From Aphelocoma coerulescens (lineage: Eukaryota; Chordata; Aves; Passeriformes; Corvidae): a DNA stretch of 64,000 bases. Below the pieces are notes generated by a model that made no database searches, was not told where the DNA came from, and saw only the letters and a list, made by a program, of their open reading frames with translations. The first letter of the stretch is position 1. Each line of letters begins with the position of its first letter. Positions 1-12,354 of the stretch are shown here, piece by piece. The DNA lies in NCBI RefSeq assembly GCF_041296385.1, contig NC_091014.1, positions 20,559,578 through 20,623,577 on the forward strand, given 5' to 3'. The translations under genes and the position numbers were made by a program.

Positions 1-3000
1 CCAACATGAGGCAAAATAAGAAAGAAACCCATATTTGTTTTAAAATATTTCATTCTTGATGGAACTATCGTTAGGGATTACTTCTCATCTAGTTTGATAA
101 CATAAAGAAGACAGCTGATATTCCAAGGTCTTTAAAGCCCATCATGGCCCTTAATAAGACTTACATAAAATCAAAACAGGCAGTAGCAAATTTGTATGCT
201 TACCCAGCATATGTCATTAGAGAACAAAGGACCAAAATGGAAATATAACAAGTAATGTTTACACTCAAAGTACATTAAAGTGAAAGTGAGGAGCAGTGTT
301 ATTTTTGTGCTCAGGTCAGTACCCTCCCAGCAGTGAAACCATTGATGACTGCACCAGCCAGCTCTGAATACCAGTCATATGCATAGTCACCATGCAAAAT
401 ATTATAAAAAAATACAAATTCATATTTAATACATGTGCTGATGATAAAGAATTGTAATATTAGGTTTTTCATCCCCAGGATGTTCCTCTAGAGCAGTTCT
501 ACATTTAAGAAAGAATGGAAAATCTGAATATAATCTAACAGTGAACAAATGAGTCCAGGCTCTGCTTAGTCCATGGGTGAGCATTAATTCACTTTTGTAA
601 TCTGTCATCATAAACATCTACACAAGACTATATAAGAACAGCCATACCATAACAAGTCAAGTACTCAGCCTGCTATCTCATGTTCAGAAATAATTAGTAA
701 AGAGGATGCTTAAAGAGGAGTATAAGAAATAGACAGGCATTCAGTGATATATTTCAAGCTAAAATCTCTTACATTACTCCATTATGCAGTTTAGAAAGAT
801 CCTGCACCAAATTTAATACTCTTCTGTTCAACTACCTTTGATGAATTTTTTTCTCCACTCATTTATCATATTGGTTTTTTACTCCATCTAAACTTTTGGC
901 ATCTTTAGTTTAGAGCCACAAAGAGGTTCACCATTTAACCAGGTGCTATATTTATGGCATAGGTCACAGACTCCAGACTTGGGCATACAGCCCCCACAGT
1001 CCATATAATGCATCTATAAAATAATTTTATGAGGATCCTCAGCTGCAACAGTAAGCAGGAGAGATAGAATTAATAGTAGGAAAAAAAAAAAAAAAAGGAA
1101 AAAGAAAAAAGGAAGACATTAAATTATACTGGAGGAAATAAAAGAATAAAAACATTACAGATAATAAAGGCTGATATGGTGCAATTGAAAGGAAGAAAGG
1201 ATGAGTGTGGCACAAGCAGAAGACTAGAGCATGTTTACAACCCATGGGGAATTAATACAATCCTGATAGTCTGGGTTCTGTTCTACACAGAGAATAATGT
1301 ATAACATGTTTTCATGTCCACAGATATGATGGCTATTTTGCTCTCTGAATAAAGAACAAATACAAATCTTCAGCCCCTCAAAAATCCGTAGTTACAAAAT
1401 ACAACTTATGTCAAATAGGATTCAGACAAAACAGATTCTGAAGAGGAATGTGATTTTTTTTTTTTTACTTCGGCTTAATTCTCTTACAGCCTCTTACAGT
1501 GATTTTTGACTGCTATTGCACAGATTCAACACAGTGCACATACAGCATCAATAAGTATTGGTGCACTTTTTAATGGACACGGCATTGAAATGTAGTCTCT
1601 TCTGCCAGACAGTTACAAAAATAAATGGTAGCTGGATAACACAGCAGAAAAATGTGAAAGATCAGAAAAAGAATGAAAGCAAATATCAAGATGCTAGAGA
1701 CATGATTTCCACATGAGGAACTTTCAGTGGTACCTCTTGTCCCTGGACACAGTTGCCAACGCTGCAATTTTGTTAGAGCACACTTGGCTGCCTTTGTGCC
1801 TTTGTCACGCCAGCACATTTCACAGCTATAAATGTGCGGGCACCCCAGCATAACTCAGCATTGTTGCCTTTCTTTCTTGTAGATTTTGCATCTCCACTGC
1901 AATGTCAGACAAAATGTCCTTTTTTGGCAGGTATTCAGTCACTGGGCTTGCTCAGGGAAACCCAGGATATCTTTCACTGCCTTTGGGGATGGGGAGGGGA
2001 ACAAAAAGTTAGCTGGGTTTTTCTACTGTGCCTCATTTGTATGATTACAGGGACTCTGTTTCTAGAAGCTTTGAAAACAGATTTGATGGCCAGTCACTGA
2101 CATACCAATGCAGCAAGTCCAAACCTATAGCTATAATGATCAGTTTTTCCAGCATCAAAGGCTCTGTTCCTACAGCAGAACTGGTTTTTTGCCATGAGGA
2201 AAAACAGCTTAGCTTGCACGGTTTAAATCAGGATGGAAGCAGTTTTTTGATTTACTAATTACATAATTAACCAACAATCAGAAAACTCTACGTTCAGGGT
2301 AAGAATCAGCAATAGAAAAGGCACCACCTTACCAACACAAGAGTGGGCAGTGCCTGCCCATCTTGTCTGCCCCATTTGCCGTGTTCGAGATCTTCATGTT
2401 TCTCCTGTACTGCTTTGCAAGCTGACTCTTTTCCTCTGAGTTTTATTGCTAGTCCCTTGGTTGCTGTTTAATGCTAATGGTCAGCTTAAGCCAATCTGAA
2501 ATATTTTCATTGCCTTTTGGCATCATCACTTTCGGGGCAAAGCCCTTTTCAGAACAAGAAGTTTGGGGTGCTCCTCACACACACCTAATGTTTACATTCA
2601 CTCTTCCTACCCAGGCCACGTTACTTTTCTAAAATACATCATTGTACCAGCTAAGATTGGTTGACTAATACAGACTAGCTCTTCCATGAGCCAAGTTTAA
2701 AGCAAAGTAGCGTAAAGCCTTGTTTTCAGCATGCTATCATAACATGCATGTTTTCAAACAACTGTTTTCAGAAAGCAAATACTGATAAAAAAACTGTGCA
2801 GTGTATACCAGCTCAAGAAAAATCATGACATATATTCATTTACAGTCCCCTGTTAAAGATGGATAAAGCTTAACATTTTTTGAGTCGTTTTTGGCACTGC
2901 AGCTTGAATATCTATTAGGCCATTGAACAGATGAAAAGCTTGGTCTTGTGGCTGGGCATCCACATGGGACTCAACATTTTGAATATTACACAGTTATCTT

Positions 3001-5010
3001 CCTTGCACAGCATCTGGCAAAGTCCAGTCATCTGCGCTACTAAGTAAAAAATGGAAATAAAGTCATGAACTTAGATTCCTTCAGACAGATTTCAATTCGG
3101 TGAAACAATGACAGTATATATATTGAAGATTTTTTTTCCACAGGTTTTACTCCTTTAACTATTTCTTTGAGAAACTGGTTAGATTTCAGCAAGTGAAACT
3201 TGAGAGGTGTAAAACTATTTCTGAATTTAAAAAAATATATAATTCTATTGACCTATTGACTATGAGATGAAATTAGTCATCTGCTAGAAGATTAACAGTT
3301 TTAGGTATGAGAGGTTGTGGGGGGAAAAAAATGTAACAGCTGGTACACTGGAAAATGAAATAAAACAGCAAAATTTTTGGGAAAAGTAAGAAAAAGTTTG
3401 TCCCTGCAAGCTTTATGAATTTGTAATTGAAAAACTTGAACTGTTGTAGTGTTTTGCTTACTTATCAGTAAGCAAAATTTTCCCTGAGAAACAAGGGAAG
3501 CGAGTTTATTCAGATTGAGAAATGCTTGATGTACCTTGAGCTGTCATTTCCACACAAGACACCTCAGCACAAACAATGTACAGCTGGATTGCAAACCTCA
3601 GTTTTGAATGCCACCTCATGCCTCTCAGTTCCTGACCTCCATGCACCTAAAAATTTAGGAGTCACACATTATCTTAGATACAAAATTGTACAAAAGATTA
3701 AGCAGTACTGGGAGAAGCAACTGTCAAGCAATCTCAATAATGGGAAAGGCTAAAGTAAGATATATTCATAGAAAAATGCAGGAGTGAACACATGAAGCCA
3801 AATGAGGACCTAGAGGAATTAAATGATTTAGACTAGATAGGGTCAGGATTTAAAGAAAAAAGGACCAGGCTATGCTGGGGAGCAAGCATTGCAACATTTA
3901 ATGAAGCACACAAGTACTTTTGTGGATGTAGCTCTCATATCCCTTTTGACTACAGATTTCCCTGGTGATCAGATCAGCACCATCATTGAGAAAAATATGC
4001 AGCTGAGATCACTGCAAATGGTTACAAACCACTGGCTCCATCTCAGTGAATAAAACCAGCCTGTTCTTGAAATATGATCATTTTCTAAATTGAAGTATTC
4101 TGTCAGAATTGAAGTATTGTATAAGATGCTGATTTCTCACAGACAAGGTGGGAAGTTCTTTGTCCTTTTTCTGTTCTTCCAGATTCCTGCAATATAGCAG
4201 CCTATTACAGCAATGACACTGCATGGAAAATCAACTTCCCAACTAAACAGCCTTTAACAGCTCCCACCATTGCCTGGAAGTGTCCTGCAGTTGAGATCAC
4301 ATATTGTGCTCAGAGAGATTCCAAATCCTTTTATTTGTGTACACTCTTACACAGTGGCACGGCCGAGGGCGCTGGGGTGTCTGATTTCTTTCACTAATGA
4401 AAGGACCACTGAATAGAGAAGGTGAAAGGGGGAAAGCACAGCAGCAGCTGCTGAGGGAGGGAAACATGACCCCTCTAAAGTGGTGTTCAGTCCCCTGAGT
4501 GGGACTGACAACCCAACCATGCAAAGGAAAGAAAGTGCTGTAGGGAAAGGAATGGTACCACCACACAAGGACACCATCATACTTTCACTTGCCACACGGG
4601 AATAGCAGAAAAAAAGGTTTCATCTGCTGCTTTAGCTGAGTGCATTGGAGTGTAATTTCATTTGTCGTGAGCATGTGTGTGCAAAAGACAACAGGATGAA
4701 GCACTTAGTTTGATTGCACTCTAACCATTTGTGATAATGTGGTTGAAAGCAATTGTGTCTGATAATTTACGTTTTTAAAAGCCTGATTTGCAGTAACTGC
4801 TTTAAAAACACTGAACAAGATTAAAAGAAAAAGGTGGGGACTGGAAAATTAAATCTGTAAATGGAAGCTGGAATTGGTAATCTAGCATGCATTGGGATGA
4901 AATTACATACAAATCACTTTGTATGCTAAAACTTCATGTGAAAACAAAGATTTTGTTTTTCATTATACAGTTACCTAATAGTCTTTAAAGATGGATGCCT
5001 TTTCACAGAA
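1..5010. other. Non-coding AT-rich stretch, no gene seen
   Basis: I see no coding region, RNA gene or recognisable transposon here. The sequence is AT-rich with short homopolymer runs, including an A-run near 1080-1096 and a T13 run at about 1454-1466. Open frames reach about 90 codons at most and encode low-complexity, Phe/Leu/Ser-rich peptides typical of chance frames in AT-rich DNA. The stretch could be intergenic or intronic. Confidence 0.7.
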
Positions 5011-5052
5011 AAAACCAACCAAACAAACAACAACAAAAAACAACAACAACTA
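5011..5052. repeat. CAA/AAAC simple repeat
   Basis: This is a run of AAC, AAAC and CAAC units directly upstream of the CR1 element that begins near 5055. It is an ordinary microsatellite. Its abutment to the 5' truncation point of the CR1 copy may be coincidental or may reflect the insertion site. Confidence 0.8.
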
Positions 5053-5054
5053 GT

Positions 5055-5313
5055 AGTGTGGATGTTTGTTTGTCAAGGTGTCTGAATAAAGGTATTGAAG
5101 ATATTCTTTACCGTGAGGGTCATGAGGCACTGGAACAGGTTGCCCACAGAAGATATGGATGCATCATCCCCCCATCCTTGGCCAAGTCAGACAGGGCTTT
5201 GAGAAACCCAATCTAGTAAAAGGTGTCCCTGTCCACAGCAGAGAGGTTGGAACTGGATGATCTTTAAGGTGCCTTTCAACCAAAGCCATTTTATGATTCC
5301 ATCATTCTATGAT
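5055..5313 (+). mobile_element. CR1 LINE fragment, 3' UTR and 3' terminus
   Basis: The sequence follows the avian CR1 3' UTR. It has GTGAGGGT followed by GAGGCACTGGAACAGGTTGCCCA, then GGTGTCCCTG, TTGGAACTGGATGATCTTTAAGGT, and a terminus of imperfect ATTCTATGAT repeats near 5300-5313. CR1 is a non-LTR retrotransposon that moves by target-primed reverse transcription, and its genomic copies are normally 5'-truncated like this one. Only about 260 bp remain, so it is non-autonomous and inert. Small indels around 5150-5200 show that it is moderately old. The open frame at 4995-5216 lies in this UTR and is not a gene. Confidence 0.93.
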
Positions 5314-6689
5314 ATTCTCCTTGACTGTACTGTACCTAAGTCACAGTTCAGACAGCAATGGGATAGATAGCAGCTTTCTTAGGGGTAGGGTCAAGTTAAT
5401 ATATCAGCTCTTACTGTACAAGACCAAAACAAAAAGCTTCTTGAGAAAGGAGAAGAACAGAGAAAAAAACCTCCCATGAACAGGAATGAGTAACGAGACC
5501 TGGCTTTCTTACAACCCTCAATTTTAGGGATACATCATTTTCCTAGAAATTCCATCTTCTCAGCTGCTGTCAGAACAGATTTTCTAATAAATATATTCAG
5601 AGCCAATTCTACTGTTCTGCCCCCTTACTTTGAAAGTATGGGCTCCTGGATGGCAACCAGCAGAATTATTCTTATCTGTGCAGGACTGCACATTCCTTAC
5701 CTCAAAAATTGAGCCCCTAGATGGAAACAAACAGTCTGCACATACCCTGATCCCAGGACTACAGATTTCAATTTAGGATTTGTACTTCAAATGGGCACCT
5801 CAATGCACATTCATTTCTCCACAAAAAAAGAAAAGATATTTAAGTGATGACATTGAATCTATTTTTAAAACAAAAACAGTGTTTATTACTGAGCTTCTTT
5901 GTACTCAGAAAACCTACCATATTTCAGATATTTCTAGTAATATAGTTCAGGTTCTAAAAGCTCAAAATATAGAAAACCTTATGTTTTCAAATTAGTACCA
6001 TTTGAATACCCTCCAAATCTTAAAAAAAATTAGTTTGAATTAGGAGGCTACAATGCTAAAAAGTTTCAAGGCATAAGTTGTGTTAGGTTGCAGAAATAAA
6101 GTTTGATTATAAATAAGAAAACATAGGGAATGGAAAATAAAGCTGTGCAATGCTTGTGGATATTGAAATGAGTTTCTTCCAGTCAAAAAAAAAAAAAAGT
6201 AAAAATTGAATTCTAAAAGGGCTGGGTAGTTATTTACAGGACACTTACAGAGTGTCATGTATCTGTATTTTGTATTGGTTTTTAGTATTAAGTAATTTAA
6301 AATGTGTTTTTAAATTTTGAAATGAAAGCACTGAGATACGTAAAGACCATCATAATCACCCTTTATCATGATCAGCACCTCAGAAACACTTAATTCAGAT
6401 TACAGAAGACCCTCAAAGAACAGTTTCCTTAAACACTCATAATTTTGAAACATCTTTAAAAGCAAGTTTCTGAGCCATGGTTTTCTCTGGGAGGAAAATC
6501 TCAAGAGACTATTTATGTTACACAAGTGCTTTAGCCCCAGATATGGCCAGCGGGACCTTTTCCTACACTACATGGGATGCAATTCACCAAGGCCATTGTT
6601 AATGCCATTTTTGTCTTGCACAGTTCCCAAACTCAGATTAACAGACCATCCTTGGATGACCAAAGTTCAGAAAATTTCTAACAGTGACA
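5314..6689. other. Non-coding stretch, no gene seen
   Basis: I found no recognisable gene or transposon. There is an A14 run at about 6185-6198. The 103-codon frame at 6515-6826 runs into the LTR-related region and shows no domain. Confidence 0.6.
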
Positions 6690-6912
6690 GCTGTGTGCTA
6701 GCTAAAGAGAGCCCGGAGGTTCTAGCACGGTCCCATCCACTCTACGGCAGTCACATGGAAACACACAGAAGCAGGCAGAGAGAGTGGAGCTCCTCCCCCG
6801 AGGGAGCTTCTCCCTCAGCTGGTTGAGAAAGCACACGAGCAGAGGTGAAGAAGTAAAGAGAGGGGACTCTCTGTTTGTGCTCTGTTGCTGTAGCACCAAG
6901 ACGGCGCCAAGA
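6690..6912 (-). mobile_element. Possible ERV leader region next to an LTR
   Basis: Read on the minus strand, this piece lies directly downstream of the putative 3' end of the 6917-7203 LTR. It begins with TTGGCGCCGTCTTGG, which shares TGGCGCC with common retroviral primer-binding sites. It then continues as GC-richer sequence, including a GAGGGAGAAGCTCCCTC self-complementary stretch near 6800-6816. This would fit the leader of an endogenous retrovirus cut off at about 6690. The match to a primer-binding site is short, no gag frame follows, and the left boundary is arbitrary. Confidence 0.35.
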
Positions 6913-6916
6913 ATGA

Positions 6917-7203
6917 TGTGGATTCAGGATCGGACTCAAAGGCCAGAGAATGGCTACATTTAATTATGTAATTCAGCTTATATAGCTTTGTTTGCAAAAA
7001 TGGCGTAAAACCATTGGATGCTTGACCATCCACCTCCCAAAGGGATTGGCTGAATGGCATAACATCCCTTTTCAAAGTATTTTTTCCAGTGTGGAAAACA
7101 AAGACACAAACAGCCTGCACCTGTGAGATAGTTTACTAGATATGTGAGATAGAAACTCCAACTGTCTTCCCAGCCAGTTAGCATGAGAAAGGACACTTTC
7201 ACA
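6917..7203 (-). mobile_element. Endogenous retrovirus LTR-like segment (LTR B)
   Basis: On the minus strand the segment has an LTR-like promoter order. Two CCAAT motifs (GCCAATCCC near 7045, ATCCAATGG near 7015) are followed by a TATA box (GCTATATAAGC near 6980) and an ATTAAA poly(A)-type signal near 6958. It can be bounded as TGTGAAAG at 7203 and CCACA at 6917, giving TG...CA ends and a length of about 287 bp. The start is uncertain, because the element could extend beyond 7230 and be interrupted by the 7231-7714 LTR. I see no matching target-site duplication. There is no coding capacity. Confidence 0.55.
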
Positions 7204-7230
7204 GGCAGCTGTAAAATAGGAAAATTTCTC

Positions 7231-7714
7231 TGCCACCTCCTCTTAGCATCTACAGTGCTCCACACAGAGGCTTATTCAGCCGGACTAACAGGGACTAAGA
7301 GCCAAAGATGTGAGGGTTTCCAAGGATTTTATGGTGGGGATAGGAAAGGCAGGGAAAGGGATCACATCCAATGGGATAGGAACAAGTAGGCAGGGTTGAC
7401 AGTAAGGGAACCAATGGGAACAACACATAGGGGGGACTTAGGGAAGGATCCAATGGGGCATCGAGGAACAAAGAACTTTCTGGAAACTGATACATATTAA
7501 ACAAGGGAAATGAATATACATAACTTCATACATAAAACTGGGAGGGAAAAATATTAACCTATCAGGGGAAAACATGCAAAAGACAGAACAAGGGAATCAT
7601 GGGTTCTCACCATGACTTAAAGTTGCATGCTAAACTTGGGTTGCTGACCACCTCAGGTGATTGTCTGTGTTCTCCTCAGGAGACAGAGTGGCTGGAACCA
7701 CCTGCAGTGCCACA
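7231..7714 (-). mobile_element. Endogenous retrovirus solo LTR candidate (LTR A)
   Basis: On the minus strand the element runs from TGTGGCACTGCAGG to GGAGGTGGCA, about 484 bp with TG...CA ends. The order of parts fits U3-R-U5: three CCATTGG motifs (around 7455, 7410 and 7370), a CCATAAAATCC TATA-like box near 7330, an AATAAG poly(A)-signal variant near 7273, and a short U5. The flanks AATTTCTC (7223-7230) and AATTTCTT (7715-7722) match at 7 of 8 bases. That could be a decayed target duplication, although 8 bp is longer than the usual 4-6 bp for ERVs. No internal retroviral gene adjoins it, so it is most simply a solo LTR left by recombination. Confidence 0.65.
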
Positions 7715-7722
7715 AATTTCTT

Positions 7723-10700
7723 CTTTGCATTTGGGCTCCTTATTATTGTATTTCAGATAGAACTTTACATCTTCCCTTTTTTTTAATTATAGCAGTGATC
7801 TAATAAGTGGACGTTTACAAAAATTAGCTGCCTGTTTAATTTTGTCAGCTATATGATTTAACCACAACCTGTTCAAATTTAGCAATAGAATCTAGGTGGG
7901 TGGTAGGCAGGGGGAGGAGAGGGGAGGAAGAAAAAGAAAAAAATTGAACACCATTCAATCCTTACTTCATGAGTTAATGTATGCCAATAAAATTACAACT
8001 TCACACTTCACACAGGTGTAATATCTCTGCAGGATTGCTTGGCTTCAGAGATTCAGTGTTCAGGCAGAAATACCCACCAGGGAGAGTGAGGTCTGGGCTA
8101 TGTTGTCAAAGTACAAAACCTAAAATTATATCCTAACTTCCCTGTTTACTGGGGAGAATGCCCAAGTGTCAACTGATATTGAGTGGCTTGGAATACCACA
8201 TATATGAAACAAATGCTTGCTGTAGTAATATGACTACAGATTTCTTTATGCTGTTTCAGCAGATGGTTTATAGTGACAGCTATTTATCATTCTGACCAAT
8301 GTTGCCTTTTAATTGCCTTTTGTTTCATCACTGTCTTGTCATCTCCACCTGTTGCCTGCTTTTGTGTGCTTGGGATTTGTCAGGAGCACTCCTGCACCAT
8401 ACAAAGCAGGTGTTACTGTTGTGCACAGTGTAAATCTGCATTCGATAGTAAGGGTGACTTCACCTGTGTTCTGGAAAATCAAGGTGGATTAATTCTATCA
8501 GCCATGAGTTGATTCTCTGAAGAAACTGGAAGCTCGTAGGAGAGAACACGTACAACAGATCTTTGTAACAATTTTTTTTCTCTACAGGTAGACAAAACAA
8601 TCAAAGGCATTTGTTGGCTCTATGTTTGCTCAGTGAAGACACCAGTGGGGAAAGGTCTGCTTCATAAATGGAATGCTTCATTCATTTAAATATATATTTG
8701 CTGTGGATAATTTATAAAGGACAAAATTTACTGATGTGTCAAAAGACAGCACAGGTCCAAAATCACTGGCCATTTTTTATCCTGCAGAAGTACTGGATAT
8801 TGTTATACACTACATAAAGATTTAGTTTAACTTTTTCATCACTCAAACAGTATATATGTTTGTGTATCTATAGCAGTCAGACCATCGACCATATTAATGA
8901 CTTTTCATCAGGTTTCACAGTGTGAAAATATAAAATTCACAGGAGAAAATATATCTCCTGCAGGTCACTACTAATATTATTGCAATGAAATGTATGTAAT
9001 CACTTTTTGCTGTCAACAGTGTAATAGCAGAGGTGTTCACCCTGTAGATGATCTATTATTTTTTTATGGGTCTGTCTGGGAGGTTTTATAGGACTGAACA
9101 TAATCCAGGTTGCTAAAATACATGAAGCTGGTCTGAGTGAACAACTTTAAGTCTGAAAATATTCAAAGAAAATATGTTATTAACAAGCAGATCAATTTTG
9201 GTTAGTAAAGACATCAAATAAAAATTATCTGACTACTCTTTCCTTTAAATTAAAAAAATCTTATTTTTAACATAAATAAATATTTTATTATCATATCACA
9301 ACTAGGAAGCTGAATTATTCATAACTGGTTTGTATGTGAAAATATTTTTAAACATATGGAAGAATCTCTAAACATAATTTACTGAAAAAATTTATCCTAC
9401 TAAAAACTAGTGTATGGATTTTTGTGCATACACTGTGAAGTTTTCTAGGCTTGGCACATATGTGTATGCTGTGCACATTAATCACTGTGGAATGTTTCAA
9501 GTATGCATTATCTAAATTTTAAAAAAAGCTTTTTTTAACGTACAGACAGGATTAGAGAAGACAAGAAAAGAGAGGGAAGGGACCTTAGTCCTGTCTTGGA
9601 TGATGTTACCTAAAATAATGTAGGCAAACTTTGTGCTGTAATATTTTAAGGCACCAGTTTTTCTCATGTTTAAATGTCATATATTCAATTTAGTGTAATC
9701 TGAATTGAGTCCCACACACTTTCAAAGCAACAAAAGTAAAAATTACGTTGTATAAATGAATTTATCCAATTTCAAAAGGAAAAAAGCAGGGCATAGTCAG
9801 GCTCTATTATTTAAAATGCAGGTTAAAGACAAACTTACTATGCCACAGGTTGAAAAGAAGCAGGTCTGGAATGACACAGATCACAACTGAGTTATAATAG
9901 AGACATCTAACTAAGCTTTCCTAAAGCTCCTTATTTCATTTCTCCTTCTCATGCTAGAGTTGTCTTCAGCAGAGATGCTGTAACTGTCAGTGCATCATAG
10001 GCAGTCCCAGAAAACTTGTTCCCAGAATAAATATCTGTATGTTCTGCTTTTCAAACAAAAGAAAAATGCAGGGACTCTACAATCAGATTACGAGTTTAAT
10101 ATTCTCTTTTTTTATTTATCCTGCTGAGGGGAAGAGTAGCTTCCATGCATCCTAATCAAAAGTTTAGCTGGCTTTCAAATGAATGGAGCACAATAAAAGA
10201 TAATTATAGTAAGATGAGAAGCAGTTGTCAGCCAAAAACTGAAAGGAAAATGATGATACTGGGGGCCATTTTTATAACAGAGAAATCCAGAAGGAAGACT
10301 TTTACTGAACTTGGTAACTTTTCACTGGAGTTACCAGGAGGTAGGATAGAGAATTCCTGATATTGAAGTAAATGTACACTTTCATCTGAGGGCTGGGCTT
10401 TCTTGCAAAATGGGACAGCACAGTCAAGGCAGTGACTCTGAATATGCTGCCAGACCCACAGGAATATTGTTCATTGTTCACATGCACATGAACTTTACAA
10501 GATACCCAAGGGAGTCCAAGGTCTCAGACATACTGAGTACATGCCACACAGGTGGTCTGTGCAGGCACAGTAAGGCCAGTATGCCAAATACCTCTTGAAT
10601 TTACTGCAGATGAGCCAAGTGTTGCCTATGAATGGCTCTCCAGAAAATAACAGAAATAAATTAGGAAGCCTAAACTGAAATTCCAGTAATATGCTGTGTT

Positions 10701-12214
10701 TTTTTTCCAGAGTTGCCTTTTACTGGCAGGCAGCTCCTTGATTGGAGGCAGGCAGCCTCACCCAGATGTATTGCGGGAAAAGTTGAGGGGGAAAAAAGAG
10801 GAAATAATAGTATGGAGGAGGGGAGAGAATGGTGAATAGGGACATCAGTTAATGTCATAGGTAAGTCCTTGCTAAACATCTAGTTCATATCACCTTTATC
10901 AGCTACAGAAGGACCAAAGTGCAGAGTCATGTCGGTTTCAACAATAGAAAGACAGTAGAAATCTGCTAATTCCAGAATTCTGGAATCTCAGTATCCATCT
11001 ATAGGGTATTTTATAGCTCAGTGTAAAGGTAATTAAATTAATATGCATTTACATATTTTAATGAATATTTGCTGATGATACAGCTCAAAGTTTTCAGCAT
11101 TAAGATAATTGTGTTAGAGAATGACTGGTCAGATGGCACAGCAAGCTTATTCTAAGCTTTTCTAAAATAGTTTAACCAAAATTTTCAATCTGCTTACTAC
11201 ATCAACCTCTCAGAACTTTTAAAGCAGCATGGCTGTTTTCAGTCCTATGAACTTGCACTGATTTATGCCAATGAAAGAGTAGTCACTGTTGTAAATTCAC
11301 AGAGTTCTTTTGAATTCTCTGGACTTATATTCTTTATGCAAACTGGTTAACACATTATGCAGAGCTGGTTGTTTACAATCAGTCTGTTGCAAGTATCAGT
11401 CAACTTAATGCATTTCCAAGCTAGATTTCCAGTCTAAGCTAATCATCTAAGCCCCTGGATAGTAAATGCCAAGAACCAGTATTTTTTTTTTTTTCTTGCT
11501 CTAGGGCATATTTCTTTTCTCCTAATGTGGATTCATCTGATCTATTTTAGATGCCTACTTTAAGAGATATGAATCTTACCCTAAAACTGCCTGTGTCTGT
11601 GGAGTTTTACAGTCATCAGAACGAATTAATTCCACATGTAGTCTTAAAATAAGGTGACTCACCTTTTGGAGGTGTTTGTAGTGAATCAGAGGAGTAATTT
11701 TTAGACACTTAAATTTGGGACAGAAGAACTCTTGCCACAATTCCAGGAGTATTCAAAAAATCAAGAGGAGCCAAGAGCCCATCAGTTTGTTAAATAACTA
11801 CTTCTTCTTTCAAACTACAAATCACCCAAGAGGATAGCAGAGTGCTCAATTATATAGAAAAAGTGCTAAAAACCTTTAGATAGTATTAAAGGCAAAAGTG
11901 CAATGGCCAGAGGTTCAAATGTACAAAAATGTGGGACACCAAATGGATATCCTGAGAGAGAAGTACCATTTCATTTTTTCTCCTCCACACTCCCCATCAA
12001 TTTAAAACAAATTAAAATCTTCAGTGCATGTTCATACTTATGAATGGCAGGTATTGTGATCCAGTCAGTTTAGCCACTCTGTGCTCATTACCTTCTGGTC
12101 TATTGAGCATATCAAAAATTAGTATGGACAGTGATTAAACACACTGGCATGAAAACAAAGCCTACAAGATTTATTTTATTCCTACAGCATGCCCTGATTT
12201 AAAAAATAACAAAG
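7723..12214. other. Non-coding AT-rich stretch, no gene seen
   Basis: There is no supported gene, RNA or transposon in these 4.5 kb. A purine-rich tract lies at about 7905-7945. The open frames (up to 79 codons) are unremarkable. AT content is highest around 9230-9380. Confidence 0.65.

Positions 12215-12254
<40 letters not shown>
12215..12254. repeat. Poly(A) tract of 40 bases
   Basis: This is an uninterrupted A40 run, the longest homopolymer in the window, preceded by an A6 and an A3G. It could be a microsatellite or the tail of a retrotransposed RNA. I recognise no parent gene in the upstream sequence, so no retrocopy is claimed. Its length in an assembly may be unreliable. Confidence 0.9.
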
Positions 12255-12255
<1 letters not shown>

Positions 12256-12290
12256 GAAACCACAACACCAACTCATTATATATAAAAGAA

Positions 12291-12350
12291 ATTAATAAAG
12301 TTATAGCCCTAAAAGATGAATTAAATAAAGTTATAGCCCTAAAAGATGAA
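12291..12350. repeat. 30-bp tandem duplication
   Basis: Two head-to-tail copies of a 30-bp unit containing AAAGTTATAGCCCTAAAAGA lie at 12291-12320 and 12321-12350, differing only in the first few bases. It sits 37 bp after the A40 tract. A replication-slippage origin is likely. No coding role is visible. Confidence 0.93.
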
Positions 12351-12354
12351 TTAA

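Noticed and set aside
7231..7714. Considered as a hAT-type DNA transposon because of the 8-bp flanking repeat
   Set aside because: The ends are TG...CA without long inverted repeats, and CCAAT, TATA-like and poly(A)-like motifs occur in LTR order, so an LTR fits better.
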